This document shows positions 34,855 to 45,957 of a stretch of 64,000 nt of DNA, piece by piece. The notes under the pieces were generated by a model. It saw nothing but the letters and a program-made list of their open reading frames with translations, ran no database searches and was not told where the DNA came from. Each line of letters starts with the position of its first letter. Positions within the stretch are counted from its first letter, which is position 1. A program made the position numbers and the translations under genes. This DNA comes from CAVUDO01 sp963740255 (lineage in GTDB: Bacteria; Actinomycetota; Actinomycetes; Mycobacteriales; Cryptosporangiaceae), in the NCBI GenBank assembly GCA_963740255.1, contig CAVUDO010000006.1:248001-312000 (forward strand), written 5' to 3'.

Positions 34855-37152
34855 TCAACGGGGTTCGAGGCGGACGACGAGGGACTTGGCGACGGGCTGG
34901 TTGGAGCCGGCCGCGGTGTGGTCCAGCGGCAGCAGCGGGTTGGTCTCGGGGAAGTAGGCGGCGGCGCATCCTGGGGCGGTCGGGTAGGCGACCACCCGGA
35001 AGTCGGTCACCCGTCGCTCGGTGACCCCGGCCGGGTCGTCCGGCCACTCGCTGACGAGGTCCACGGCGTCGCCGTCGGCCAGTCCCAGGTCGTCGAGGTC
35101 GGACGGGTGGACGAATACCACCCGCCGGCCCCCGGAGATGCCGCGGTAACGGTCGTCCATGCCGTAGATCGTGGTGTTGTACTGGTCGTGGCTGCGCACG
35201 GTCTGGAGCAGCAGCCGGCCCGGCGGCGTCCGTAGAACCGTGAGCGTGTTGACGGTGAAGTTGGCCCGGCCGGTGGACGTGGTGAACCTCCGGGCGTCCC
35301 GTGGCGGGTGCGGCAGCGTGTACCCGCCGGCCTCGACGCTGCGTACGTCGTAGCCGTCGCACCCCGGCACCACCGCCGCGATGTGCTGGCGGAGGACGCC
35401 GTAGCTGTCCCGCATCGCACCCCAGTCGATGCCGTGCCGATCGCCGAGCGTGGCCTCGGCGATGCCGGTCACGATGGCCACCTCGCTGCGCAGGGTCGGG
35501 GCCGCCGGCGCCAGCCGGCCGCGGGACGGGTGCACGGACGACATCGAGTCCTCGACGGTGACCACCTGCTCGCCACCGGCCTGCACGTCTCGCTCGGTGC
35601 GGCCCAGGCACGGCAGGATCAGCGCGGTCTCGCCGCACACGGTGTGCGAGCGGTTCAGCTTCGTCGACACCTGCACGGTGAGTGTGCAGCCGCGCAACGC
35701 CTCGGTGGTCACGGCGGTGTCGGGCGTGGCCGCCGCGAAGTTGCCGCCGAGGCCCACGAACACCGACGCGCGGCCGTCCCGCATCGCCCGGATCGCCGCC
35801 ACCACGTCGTACCCGGTCTCCCGCGGCGGCGCGAACCCGAACCGTGCCGCCAGCCCGTCGAGGAACGCCGCGGTCGGCTCCTCGGTGATGCCCATCGTCC
35901 GGTCGCCCTGGACGTTGGAGTGCCCCCGCACCGGACACAGCCCCGCGCCCGGCTTGCCGAGATTCCCCTGCAGCAGCAGCACGTTGACGACCTCGCGGAT
36001 CGTGGCCACCGCGTCCCGGTGCTGCGTCAGCCCCATCGCCCAGCACACGATCGTCCGCTTCGACGCCCGGAACATCGCCGCCGCCCGGGCGATCTCCGCA
36101 CCGGTGAGTCCGGTCGCGGCAGCCACCTCGGCGGGGTCGAGCGCGGCCAGGTGCTCGGCGTAGGCGTCGAAGCCGTGCGTGTGGTCGTCCACGAACGGAC
36201 GGTCGAGCACGCCGCCGTCCGTGCGTTCGGCGTCGAGCAGCGCCGCGCCGAGGGCCTGGAACAGCGCGTGGTCGCCGCCGAGCCGGATCTGCAGGTACGC
36301 GTCGGCCAGCGGCACCCCGCCGCCGACCACCCCGCGGACGGTCTGCGGGTCCTTGAACCGGATCAGTCCCGCCTCGGGCAGCGGGTTGACGGCCAGGATC
36401 TTCGCGCCGTTGGCCTTCGCGGTGGCCAGTGCGGTGAGCATCCGGGGATGGTTGGAGCCGGGATTCTGGCCGGTGACCACGATCAGCTCGGCATGGTGCA
36501 GGTCGTCGAGGGTGACGCTGCCCTTGCCGATGCCGATCGTCTGGTTCAGCGCCACGCCGGAGGACTCGTGGCACATGTTCGAGCAGTCGGGCAGGTTGTT
36601 GGTGCCGTAGGCGCGGGCGAAGAGCTGGTAGGCGAACGCCGCCTCGTTGCTGGTGCGGCCGGAGGTGTAGAACAGCGCCTGGTCGGGCTCGACGGCGTTC
36701 AGATGGGCGGCGACCAAGGCGAACGCGTCGTCCCAGGGGATCGGCTGGTAGTGATCGGCGCCGGGCGGCTTGACCATCGGCTCGGTGAGCCGGCCCTGCC
36801 CGCCCAGCCAGTGGTCGGAGCGGGTGGCCAGCTCGCTCACGGGGTGCGCGGCGAAGAACCCGGCCGTGACGCGGCGCCGGGTGGCCTCGTCGGCGACGGC
36901 CTTGGCGCCGTTCTCGCAGAACTCGGCGTGCCGGCGCTCACCGGGCGGCGGATCAGGCCAGGCGCAGCCCGGGCAGTCGAACCCCTCGGCCTGGTTGACC
37001 CGCGCCAGCGTGCGCAGCGAGCGGGTGGGGCCCATCTCGCGAAGGCTGTCGTCCAGCCCGGCGACCACACCCGGCAAGCCGGCCGAGACCTGCTTCGGCG
37101 GACGCACCCGCGGCGCCTCGGCCGGATCGTGCTCCGGCGGCCTGCTGGCCAT
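34855..37152 (-). CDS. FdhF/YdeP-family molybdopterin oxidoreductase
   Basis: 765 residues, the usual size of this formate-dehydrogenase-like alpha subunit family. Motifs include QALFYTSGRTSNEAAF, DCSNMCHESSGVAL (the position of the Mo-ligand region), GQNPGSNHPRM and the C-terminal dinucleotide-binding part RSHDQYNTTIYGMDDRYRG. Cysteines near the N-terminus (DCPGCAWP) could hold an iron-sulfur cluster. The ATG follows AGGAG at 6 nt; the frame stays open a further 63 codons upstream to another ATG. Its cofactor genes fdhD and mobA are close by. True formate activity is unproven for this family. Confidence 0.9.
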   Translation of the reverse strand: MASRPPEHDPAEAPRVRPPKQVSAGLPGVVAGLDDSLREMGPTRSLRTLARVNQAEGFDCPGCAWPDPPPGERRHAEFCENGAKAVADEATRRRVTAGFFAAHPVSELATRSDHWLGGQGRLTEPMVKPPGADHYQPIPWDDAFALVAAHLNAVEPDQALFYTSGRTSNEAAFAYQLFARAYGTNNLPDCSNMCHESSGVALNQTIGIGKGSVTLDDLHHAELIVVTGQNPGSNHPRMLTALATAKANGAKILAVNPLPEAGLIRFKDPQTVRGVVGGGVPLADAYLQIRLGGDHALFQALGAALLDAERTDGGVLDRPFVDDHTHGFDAYAEHLAALDPAEVAAATGLTGAEIARAAAMFRASKRTIVCWAMGLTQHRDAVATIREVVNVLLLQGNLGKPGAGLCPVRGHSNVQGDRTMGITEEPTAAFLDGLAARFGFAPPRETGYDVVAAIRAMRDGRASVFVGLGGNFAAATPDTAVTTEALRGCTLTVQVSTKLNRSHTVCGETALILPCLGRTERDVQAGGEQVVTVEDSMSSVHPSRGRLAPAAPTLRSEVAIVTGIAEATLGDRHGIDWGAMRDSYGVLRQHIAAVVPGCDGYDVRSVEAGGYTLPHPPRDARRFTTSTGRANFTVNTLTVLRTPPGRLLLQTVRSHDQYNTTIYGMDDRYRGISGGRRVVFVHPSDLDDLGLADGDAVDLVSEWPDDPAGVTERRVTDFRVVAYPTAPGCAAAYFPETNPLLPLDHTAAGSNQPVAKSLVVRLEPR

Positions 37153-37337
37153 GAACGCTCCTGTCGAATCGCGGTGGGACCGTTCGATTATCGCCTGCGT
37201 CGAGGCACGTTCGGCGGCGGCGGCCGCGCGCTCGGACTCTCCGCCCGCGGCGAGTGGGATCTTCTCGTCGAGGAGGCGGGCGGCCCGGTCGCGTTCCGCC
37301 GGAGTCACGGGAGCCGACCCCGTGCCTGTCCCTGTCC

Positions 37338-39664
37338 TCATGGCCGGGAGTCTGCCGTCGAGGGGGCCGGGCCGTGAAAGGGCACGTGCCCCACCGAACG
37401 GTCGCTTTCCGGCACGCGCGCGACACCGACCGCCCGGCCGGGGGCCGGCTGGGGGGCCGGAGGAGCAGGACGGATCGAGGGCATCGCCGGAGTAGCCGGG
37501 GCCGACCTGGCCGCGTCCGGGTGGGCGGGGAGGGCATCGGCGTCCAGGCCGTGCCGGGCCAGCTCCCACCGCCGATCCGGGTCCCCGTTGGCGTACAGGT
37601 CGAGCAGGGCGTCCGCGGCGTGGGTGGTGTTGCCCGCCTGCACCTCGCGCCGCAGTTCACCTCGCGCCGCCTCGTCGGCCCGTGCGGCCAGCAGCTCGGT
37701 GAGCTGGCCGGCGGCCCACCAGTCGCCGGCGTCGGCCCGGGCACGCAGTTCCAGCACGGCGGCGCGGTCGGACCGCCGGCCGAGCCCCCTGGCGAGCCGG
37801 CCCCTGGCGTGGTCGTCGCCCTGGGCGGCCATCGTCCGCAGCTCCGCGAGAGCCGCGTCGTCGCCGCGCCAGGACAGCTCCTCGGTCAGCAGCCGCGCCG
37901 CCGGTCGCTCGCCGGCTTCCACCCGGGCGCGGAGCAGTGCCAACGTCCAGCCCTTCCGCCGGTCGGCGGATTCGGACAGTCGGGCCCCGGCCAGCCGGTC
38001 ACCGGATTCGGCCCGGGTACCCAGCTCGTCGACCGCAGGCTCGTCGCCCCGGTCGGCCCGCCGGCCCAGCGCCTCGACCAGGCGGCGTTTCGCCCACCCG
38101 CCGCCGGCGTCGGCGAGCGTGCGCAGCTCGGCGAGCGACGAGTCGTCGCCCAGCCGGAACAACGCCTCCACCAGCGCCGACCAGGCTCCCTCGCGGCCCG
38201 CGTCGGCCAGCGCGCGCAGCTCGGCCAACGCCGTGTCGGTGCCGCGCCGTGCCATCGCCACGAGATAGCCGAACCTGGTGTCGTCGTCCAGGTCCGGCCC
38301 GGCCGTCCTGTCACCCAGCCCGGTCGACAGCGCGGCGAGTCGTGCCGCCGCGGCGTCGGCGTGGCGGCGGCGGCGGTGAGCATCCGCAGGGCTGCCACCT
38401 CGTACGTGCGCAGCGCACGCCGCCGGGCCTGGTCGGCGAGCCGGGCGAGATCGGCCGGGTCGGTGGCGTGGGCGAGTGCGGCCTCCCAGACGGCCGCGGG
38501 AACGGGCTCGCGGCGGCGTGTGCCCAACGCGTGCTCGGCGAGGTAGTCGTGCAGGACGAAGGCCCTGGTGCCGAGGTCGGTGCCGCCGGGGGCGAGCGCC
38601 CGGACCCCGTGGACGTTGCGCGACGCGAGGTCCAGCGCTGCCGGGAGCGCGTCGTCGCAGGCTCGGGCGGCCGGGAGGTGGCCGGAGGCGGCCTGCCGGA
38701 GCAATCCCTCGGGCAACGGCGCCCGCCAACCGATCCGGTAGGCGTCCATCGCGGCGTCGAGTACGGCGTGGGCGGCGGGATGGGTCCGCGCCAGGTCTTC
38801 GTGGCGGTGCAGCAGCAGCGGCCCGCCGGCCAGGATCTGGGTGAGTCGGGCCTGCTCGCCGCCCGCGTGCACCGCTGCCCGCAGGCGGGGATCCTTGCGT
38901 GCGAGCCGCTCCAGCGCGTCGCGGTGGCCGGGCGTGAGGGCGCGGAAGTCCTCGGCCACCTCCACCCGGGAACAGGCTGCCGTCAGCAGGTCGCGGACCG
39001 CGGGCTGCTCGTCGGGTTCGCCCTCCGGCGGCGGCCGGGTGAGCTCCTGCCAGTAGGGCGTGAGCCACATGCTGCCCACCACCAGCACGCGTCGCGTCCC
39101 GGACGTGCGCCGGGCGGCGACCAGCTGGCGCAGGGCGGCGGCCACCCGCTGCCCGTCGGGCGGCTGGAGGTGGCGCTGCGCCTCGTCGAGCCAGATCACC
39201 GTGCCCGGCTTGACGCCGGCGTCGAGCAGTTCCAGCAGTTCCTCGGACGTGCCCGGACCGACCAGCGGCCAGCCCGGCAGGACTTCTACGACGGCCTCGT
39301 AGCCGGCCCGGGTCTTGCCCGTCGAGGATCTGCCGACGAGGAGGACGAGCTGGTTGCCGCGCCCGCTGCGGAGCAGTTCGCGCAGCCGGACATCGTGGTC
39401 GCGGACCGCGTAGGGCGTCAGCGGCGGCAGCTCACCGCCCGCCTCCAGGCCCAGGTCGGCGTGGATGGCGCGGTGCACTCCGAGCGCCAGCGGATCGTGC
39501 CGGCCGATCGGCTGGCCGGCCGGGGCCTTGCCCGTGCCGACCCGCCCGGGCGCCGCGCCGGCCCGCCGGGGCGCCGCATCGACCCGACGGGGGGCCGCGT
39601 CGGCTCCCGGCGGCACCGCGGCGCTCACGCCCGGCTGCCGTCGCGATCGCGATCCACCCCACAT
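37338..39664 (-). CDS. P-loop NTPase with C-terminal helical repeats (STAND-like), frame break
   Basis: About 775 residues when joined. After a disordered Ala/Arg-rich start comes an NTPase domain: Walker A GRSSTGKT near residue 110, Walker B VIWLDEAQRH near residue 155, and LVVGSMW as a sensor strand. The C-terminal half is a string of about 35-residue Ala/Leu helical repeats of the form LAELRALADAGREGAWSAL, predicted to form a solenoid. The frame changes near 38370 in a GCC-rich tract, between AALRMLTAAAA and the repeat part. Such proteins act as signal-responsive switches, some in defence. No effector domain is visible. The extreme C-terminus overlaps the region upstream of the FdhF gene. 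Confidence 0.75.
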
Positions 39665-39838
39665 GACGCAGCAGTATGTACGGGTCGACGGCCACCTGGG
39701 CAGGGGCTCAGACGACGCAGTCGCGCCATGACGAACTCTCCCGCCCGCCGCGGGCCGTTGGCGTTGCTGGGGGTGGTCATGGGCGTGCTCGCCGTCACCG
39801 GCGGCCGGCCGGGAACGCGCGCCCGGAGCGGCAGGTCG

Positions 39839-40450
39839 TCAGCCCGGTGAGCCGGGGGCACCGGCGGCCGGCACGCCGATGCCGGTCAGCAGCCAGTCCA
39901 GGCCGCTGCGGAAATTGCCGCGGATCTCCTCCTCGGGCACCAGGGGCTCGTCGTCCCCCGGCGCGACCGGTGCCCGGGTGGCGAAGGCCGCGAAGCCGAT
40001 GGTGAACACGATCAGCACGCGCAGGGCCTCGATGGCCCGGGCGCCATGGATGCCGGCACGCCCGAGCATTGGCAGTGTGATCTCCCCGAGACGGCGCGCG
40101 TTCGGGCCCCGCGCGCCCTGGCGGGCCAGGTACAGCGCCACGAGGTCGGGGTGGCCGAGCAGGACGTCGTAGCTCGACGCCATCAGCGCGTAGATCCCCG
40201 TGCGCGGGTCGGCCACCCCGGGGTCGGGCGTCTGGACCTCGCCGAGCACCTGGTCGAGGAGGTCGTCGACGAGTGCGGTCTTGCTCGGCACGTGGCTGTA
40301 GAGGGCGTTGGGGCTCACGTCGAGGCGCCGGGCGAGCGCGCGCATGGTCAGCGCCTCGGTACCCCCTTCGGCGAGCAGCGCGCGCGCGGCGGCGACGACG
40401 CGGGCGGTCGTGAGGCCGGCGCGCTGCCCGGGACTCCTTCGAGTCTGCAC
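39839..40450 (-). CDS. TetR-family transcriptional regulator
   Basis: 203 residues. The N-terminal DNA-binding domain (residues 12-60: TTARVVAAARALLAEGGTEALTMRALARRLDVSPNALYSHVPSKTALV) is followed by a TetR_C ligand domain. It is divergent from the hydrolase gene 62 bp away, with a dyad between them, so it probably represses that gene and itself. Confidence 0.9.
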   Translation of the reverse strand: MQTRRSPGQRAGLTTARVVAAARALLAEGGTEALTMRALARRLDVSPNALYSHVPSKTALVDDLLDQVLGEVQTPDPGVADPRTGIYALMASSYDVLLGHPDLVALYLARQGARGPNARRLGEITLPMLGRAGIHGARAIEALRVLIVFTIGFAAFATRAPVAPGDDEPLVPEEEIRGNFRSGLDWLLTGIGVPAAGAPGSPG

Positions 40451-40457
40451 CTTGGCT

Positions 40458-40498
40458 ACTGTACGCCGTTCAGCTAAGCTGGACAGCGTCCAATACAG
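40458..40498. promoter_or_regulatory. dyad in the TetR/hydrolase promoter
   Basis: The outer CTGTA and TACAG bracket an exact inner palindrome CAGCT-A-AGCTG at 40471-40481, giving imperfect symmetry across the whole short divergent spacer. Position and form suit a TetR operator, and the spacer must also hold both promoters. Confidence 0.45.
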
Positions 40499-40512
40499 AG
40501 GGAGAGAGTTCG

Positions 40513-41097
40513 ATGAGTCAGATCGTCCTGTTCCACTCCGTCCTGGGGGTCCGCCCCGGCGTGCTCGCCGCGGCGGAGCGCCTGCGCGGTGCCGGCCACG
40601 AGGTCCTGGTGGTCGACCAGTACGACGGCCGGGTGTTCGACGACTACGAGAAGGCTTCGGCGTACGCGGAGTCCGTCGGCTACCCGGCGCTCATGCGGAG
40701 CGCCGCCGCGGCGGTCGAGGAGCTTCCGGACGGCTTCGTCGTGGCCGGGTTCTCCAACGGCGGCGGGATGGCCGAGTACGTCGCGACGCGGCGGCGGGTC
40801 GCCGGCGTGCTCCTGTTGTCGGGCACCCTGCCGCTGGAGATGCTCGGCCCGCCCGGATGGCCGGCCGGCGTACCGGCCCAGATCCACTACGCGCTCGACG
40901 ACCCGTTCCGCCGCCAGGAGTGGATCGACTCCGTCGCCACGTCGGTCCGCGCCGCCGGCGGCCCGGTCGAGGTCTTCGACTACCCCGGCACCGGCCACCT
41001 GTTCACCGACGCGTCCCTTCCCGACGAGTACGACGCGGACTCCGCCGAGCTCCTCTGGCGGCGTGCGCTGGACTTCTGCGCCGCCCGGGCGTCATAG
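40513..41097 (+). CDS. dienelactone-hydrolase-family alpha/beta hydrolase
   Basis: 194 residues. Nucleophile elbow GFSNGG near residue 80 (Ser in place of the Cys of true dienelactone hydrolases), acid in HYALDDPF and histidine in GTGHLFTD, giving a complete Ser-Asp-His triad. The alpha/beta fold starts IVLFHSVLGVRPGV. GGGAGAGAG lies before the ATG. It is probably the target of the divergent TetR repressor. Confidence 0.88.
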   Translation: MSQIVLFHSVLGVRPGVLAAAERLRGAGHEVLVVDQYDGRVFDDYEKASAYAESVGYPALMRSAAAAVEELPDGFVVAGFSNGGGMAEYVATRRRVAGVLLLSGTLPLEMLGPPGWPAGVPAQIHYALDDPFRRQEWIDSVATSVRAAGGPVEVFDYPGTGHLFTDASLPDEYDADSAELLWRRALDFCAARAS

Positions 41098-42009
41098 CGG
41101 CGGCGAGGGCTGGGGGCGGGCGGCGCGGGTGGTGAGCACCACCACGGCCACGCCGGCCAGCAGCAGGACGATGCCGGGAACGGCCAGCGCCGGGGGCCGC
41201 TGGCCGAGGAAGACCAGCGCGAGCAGCGCGGCGCCGGGCACCTCCAGCAGGGTCGCCACACTCACCACGGTGGCGGGCAGCACCGACAGCACCCGGTTGA
41301 GCACGGAGTGGCCCAGGAACTGTGGCCCCACGGTCAGAGCCGCCAGCAGCCACCAGCTCGCGGCCGGGTATCCCGTCAGGTCCGCTCCCGCCGCCAGGCA
41401 GGCCGCGAGCAGCAGCAGCGCGCACACCGTGTAACAGATCGTCGTGTACACGGTCGTGCTGACCGTGGCCCGGACACGTTCGCCGATCGTCACGTAGGCG
41501 GCGGCGAAGAACCCGCCGGCCACGGCCAGCGCATCCCCGGTGAGCGCGCGGCTGGACACCCCGAGGTCCGCACCCGTCGTCAGCACGGTGCCGGCGACCG
41601 CCAGCAGCACTCCGGTCCAGGCGACCGCGCCCACCCGCCGGCCCGCGGCCACGGCGAACAGCGCGGTCCAGACCGGAAGCGCGCACACCAGCGCGGTCGA
41701 GGTGGCGACGCTGGTCATCGTGACGCTGGGCACCCAGGTCGCGAAGTGCGCCGTCAGCATCACGCCGGCGAGCACGCAGCCGCCGACCGCCCGGCGGCTC
41801 AGCCCGGCCAGCTCGTCCCGCCGACGCGCGGCCGCCACCGGGACGAGCACCGCCGAGGCCAGCGCGTTCCGCCAGAACGCGACCGCCAGCGCCGGCGCGG
41901 CGATGGACGCGATCAGCGGACCGGACGTGGACACCGCGACGATCCCGACCGCGAGCAGCCCCCAGGCCGGCACGCCGGCCTGCCGCGCGTCGAAGGCGCC
42001 CTCGGTCAC
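41092..42009 (-). CDS. EamA/DMT-family transporter
   Basis: 305 residues, ten predicted helices in two EamA repeats (LLAVGIVAVSTSGPLIASIAAPALAVAFWRNALAS opens the first; VSVATLLEVPGAALLALVFLGQRP closes the second). The GTG is preceded by GGAGGGGAAGC. Orientation and a 44-bp gap suggest co-transcription with the LysE-type exporter upstream. It overlaps the hydrolase gene tail-to-tail by 6 bp. Confidence 0.88.
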   Translation of the reverse strand: MTEGAFDARQAGVPAWGLLAVGIVAVSTSGPLIASIAAPALAVAFWRNALASAVLVPVAAARRRDELAGLSRRAVGGCVLAGVMLTAHFATWVPSVTMTSVATSTALVCALPVWTALFAVAAGRRVGAVAWTGVLLAVAGTVLTTGADLGVSSRALTGDALAVAGGFFAAAYVTIGERVRATVSTTVYTTICYTVCALLLLAACLAAGADLTGYPAASWWLLAALTVGPQFLGHSVLNRVLSVLPATVVSVATLLEVPGAALLALVFLGQRPPALAVPGIVLLLAGVAVVVLTTRAARPQPSPPL

Positions 42010-42053
42010 CGCTTCCCCTCCCCGCCGGCCGTCCCCGACGCGGGCCCGCCGGT

Positions 42054-42650
42054 TCAGCCGAGTATCAGCGACAGTGCGAGGGCGGCCATCAGCGCGGCGA
42101 CGAAGCCGTCCAGCACGCGCCACGCCACGGGCCGGGCGAGCAGGGGCGCGAGCCGGTGGGCTCCGACGCCGAGCGCGGTGAACCAGACGACGCTGGCCGC
42201 CGCGGCGCCCGCGCCGAACAGCCAGCGGTGCGGGTGCTGCTGGGCGACCGCGCCAATCAGCAGCACCGTGTCCAGGTACACGTGCGGGTTGAGGTAGGTC
42301 AGCGCGAGGCAGGTCAGGACCGCGGCGAGCCTCGTGGTGCGCTGCTGGTCGGGCGGCACCAGCCCACCGGGACGCAGCGCCCGGTACGCGGCGAGCGCCG
42401 CGTAGCCCAGCAGGAACGCCGCCCCGCCCCAACGCGCGACGACGAGCACGGCGGGCTGGGCCGCGACCGCCCTGCTCAGCCCCGCGATGCCGACGGCGAT
42501 GAGCAGCGCGTCGGACGCCGCGCAGGTGACCACGATCGGCACCACGTGCTCGCGGCGCAGCCCCTGCCGCAGGACGAACGCGTTCTGCGCGCCGATGACC
42601 GCGATCAGGGCCAGCGAGACGGCGAAGCCCGCAAGGGCCGAGGTCACCAC
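42054..42650 (-). CDS. LysE/ArgO-family amino-acid exporter
   Basis: 198 residues with six helices. The conserved opening is SLALIAVIGAQNAFVLRQGLRREHV and the mid-protein motif is LTYLNPHVYLDTVLLIG, both diagnostic of LysE/ArgO exporters of basic amino acids. The usual LysG-type activator is not adjacent. Confidence 0.92.
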   Translation of the reverse strand: MVTSALAGFAVSLALIAVIGAQNAFVLRQGLRREHVVPIVVTCAASDALLIAVGIAGLSRAVAAQPAVLVVARWGGAAFLLGYAALAAYRALRPGGLVPPDQQRTTRLAAVLTCLALTYLNPHVYLDTVLLIGAVAQQHPHRWLFGAGAAAASVVWFTALGVGAHRLAPLLARPVAWRVLDGFVAALMAALALSLILG

Positions 42651-42887
42651 GGCGCGGCGGCGCTACCCGTGGTGGCCATGGGTACCCACTCTCCTGTGCC
42701 GCGGCGGAAACCGCAGATTAGCCGCGTCTGGGACAGCCTGGGCGCGTTCCCCCTCGGGGCGGCGGGAAAACCGGTACAACGTTGGAAACCTCAGCCCGGC
42801 TGCCGAGCCCGGGCGGACGATTCCGGACGCCTCCACGGCCCGAACCGGGCCGGGACGCCGCGGAGTGGACGCAAAGGAGCGGATCAC
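42651..42887. promoter_or_regulatory. promoter region of the ribose-type ABC operon
   Basis: 237 bp between divergent genes. It contains the exact palindrome CAACGTTG at 42777-42784 within GGTACAACGTTGGAAACC. The AACGTT centre is typical of LacI-family operators that control sugar importers. No LacI gene is nearby, so the assignment is tentative. AAAGGAGC precedes the binding-protein ATG. Confidence 0.3.
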
Positions 42888-43853
42888 ATGAAGCGAGTGC
42901 ACCGGTGGGGCGCGGCGCTGGCCGCCGCGGTTCTGGTGGCCGGGACGGCGGCGGCATGCGGGAACGACGAGAAGGCCCCCGGCGACGACGGCGGCGGGCA
43001 CACCATCGCGGTCGTCACCCACGGCAGTGCCGGCGACGCGTTCTGGGACGTGGTCAAGAAGGGCGCCGAGGCGGCCGGCAAGACCTACGGCGACAAGGTG
43101 AACTACCAGGCATCGGGCAACCCGCAGGAGCAGGCACAGTTCATCGACGCCGCGGTGACCCAGAAGGTGGACGGCCTGGTCGTGTCGATGGCCAACCCGG
43201 ACGCGCTGTCGGAGTCGATCCGCAAGGCCGTCGCGGCCGGCATCCCGGTGGTGACGATCAACTCCGGCGCGGACAAGGCGGCCGACCTCGGCGTGCTCGG
43301 GCACGTCGGCCAGACCGAGGACGTCGCCGGCGAGGGGGCGGGCCGCAAGCTCGCCGACGCCGGCGTCAAGAAGGTCGTCTGCGTCATCCACGAGGCCGGC
43401 AACATCGGCCTGGAGCAGCGGTGCGACGGCGCGAAGAAGGCGCTCGGCGGCAACGTCACCAACCTGCAGGTGGACATCAACAACGTGGCCGAGGCGCAGA
43501 ACACGATCAAGTCCAAGCTGCAGGCCGACCCGTCCGTGGACGGCGTGCTCGCGCTCAACCCGGCCGTCGGGACGGCGGCCACCCAGGCCGTCGCGGACGC
43601 GAAGTCGTCGGCGAAGGTGGCCACCTTCGACCTGTCCGGCGACGTGATCGACGCCGTGCTGAAGGGGACGATCCTGTTCGCCGTCGACCAGCAGCAGTAC
43701 CTGCAGGGCTACCTGCCGGTCACGATGATCGAGGTCTACCTCGGCAACGCCAACATCGTCGGCGGTGGCCTGCCGGTGCTCACCGGCCCCGGCTTCGTCA
43801 CCAAGGACAACGCCGCGCGGGTGAAGGACCTCGCCGAGAAGGGCACCCGGTAG
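42888..43853 (+). CDS. sugar ABC transporter substrate-binding lipoprotein (ribose/fructose type)
   Basis: 321 residues. Signal peptide with lipobox AAAC at about residues 20-23, then a periplasmic-binding-protein-like domain: IAVVTHGSAGDAFWDVVKKG, DGLVVSMANPDAL, GIPVVTINSGAD and the hinge-region FAVDQQQYLQGYLP. This is the CUT2 class (ribose, fructose, inositol). The ABC operon order here is binding protein, permease, ATPase. No frame break. Confidence 0.93.
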   Translation: MKRVHRWGAALAAAVLVAGTAAACGNDEKAPGDDGGGHTIAVVTHGSAGDAFWDVVKKGAEAAGKTYGDKVNYQASGNPQEQAQFIDAAVTQKVDGLVVSMANPDALSESIRKAVAAGIPVVTINSGADKAADLGVLGHVGQTEDVAGEGAGRKLADAGVKKVVCVIHEAGNIGLEQRCDGAKKALGGNVTNLQVDINNVAEAQNTIKSKLQADPSVDGVLALNPAVGTAATQAVADAKSSAKVATFDLSGDVIDAVLKGTILFAVDQQQYLQGYLPVTMIEVYLGNANIVGGGLPVLTGPGFVTKDNAARVKDLAEKGTR

Positions 43854-43884
43854 TGGGTCGCCGCGCGGCCCGGCGGAGCCGGGA

Positions 43885-44912
43885 GTGACCGCGGCCGTCG
43901 ACGAACGGCTGGCCCGGGTCGGCGCGCTGCGACGCGCGCTGACCCGGCCCGAGCTGGGCGCCGCCATCGGCGCGGTCGCGGTGTTCGCGTTCTTCGCCTA
44001 CCAGGCGGAGACGTTCGCCACGCCGTCCGGCCTGGCCAATGTGTTGGACGCCGCCGCCACGCTGGGGATCATGGCGGTGGTCGTCGCGCTGCTGATGATC
44101 GGCGGCGAGTTCGACCTGTCGGCCGGGGTGATGACCGGCACCGCCGGCCTGGTGGTGGCGATCCTCACCACCGAGAGCGGCTGGAACGTCTGGGCGGCGG
44201 TGGCGGCGGCGGTACTGGTGGGGCTGTTCGTCGGGCTGGTGAACGGTCTGGTGGTGATCCGGACCGGCCTGCCCAGCTTCATCGTCACGCTGGGCACGCT
44301 GCTGGTGCTGCAGGGGCTCAACCTGGGCGTGACCAAGCTCCTCACCGGCACGGTGTCGGTGCGGGGTGTCGCCGACGCCGACGGCTTCGCCAGCGCGCAG
44401 AAGGCGCTGGCCTCCACGATTCCGTTCTTCGGCGCGGAGTGGCGGGTGACGATCCTGTGGTGGGTGCTCGCGGCGGCGGTCGCGACCTGGGTGCTGCTGC
44501 GCACCCGCGGCGGCAACTGGATCTTCGCCGCGGGTGGTGCGGCCGGGTCGGCGCGCAGCCTCGGGGTTCCGGTGGCCCGCACCAAGGTGCTGCTGTTCAT
44601 GACCGTGGGCGGCGTCGCGGCACTGGTCGGTTCGATGCTGGCGCTGCGGCTGGGTTCGGTGCAGGCCAACGCCGGCATCGGGGAGGAGTTCCAGTACATC
44701 ATCGCCGCGGTGATCGGCGGCTGCCTGCTCACCGGCGGGTACGGGTCGGCGGTCGGTGCCGCGGTCGGTGCGCTCATCTTCGGCATGGCCAAGCAGGGCA
44801 TCGTGCTGGCGGACTGGGACAACGACTGGTTCCAGGCATTCCTCGGCGCGCTGCTGCTGCTCGCGGTGCTGCTCAACCTGTACGTGCGGCGGCGGGCGGA
44901 GGCGGTGCGGCG

Positions 44913-44916
<4 letters not shown>
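43885..44916 (+). CDS. CUT2-type sugar ABC transporter permease
   Basis: 343 residues with about ten helices; the RbsC/FrcC signature region is LMIGGEFDLSAGVMTGTAG and GLPSFIVTLGTLLVLQGL, followed by GGCLLTGGYGSAVGA. GTG start 31 bp after the binding-protein stop; the end overlaps the ATPase gene by 4 nt. Confidence 0.94.
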
Positions 44917-45893
<977 letters not shown>

Positions 45894-45957
45894 AGCGAGG
45901 GCACCTCGCGGATCACCGGGGAGATCGGGCCGGTCGGCGATTCCTGCCGCCTCGCCG

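Noticed and set aside
34651..35235. 194-codon + strand frame over the RelE remnant and FdhF 3' end
   Set aside because: It is in a different frame from the RelE match and antisense to the FdhF/YdeP gene; no motif.
37153..37341. 63-codon in-frame extension of the FdhF/YdeP gene
   Set aside because: The family starts at the downstream ATG with a good AGGAG. The extension overlaps the tail of the NTPase gene and has no recognised motif.
39728..39850. 40-codon frame with one hydrophobic stretch after the NTPase gene
   Set aside because: No clear ribosome-binding site, and the tail overlaps the end of the TetR gene; not enough to call it a gene.
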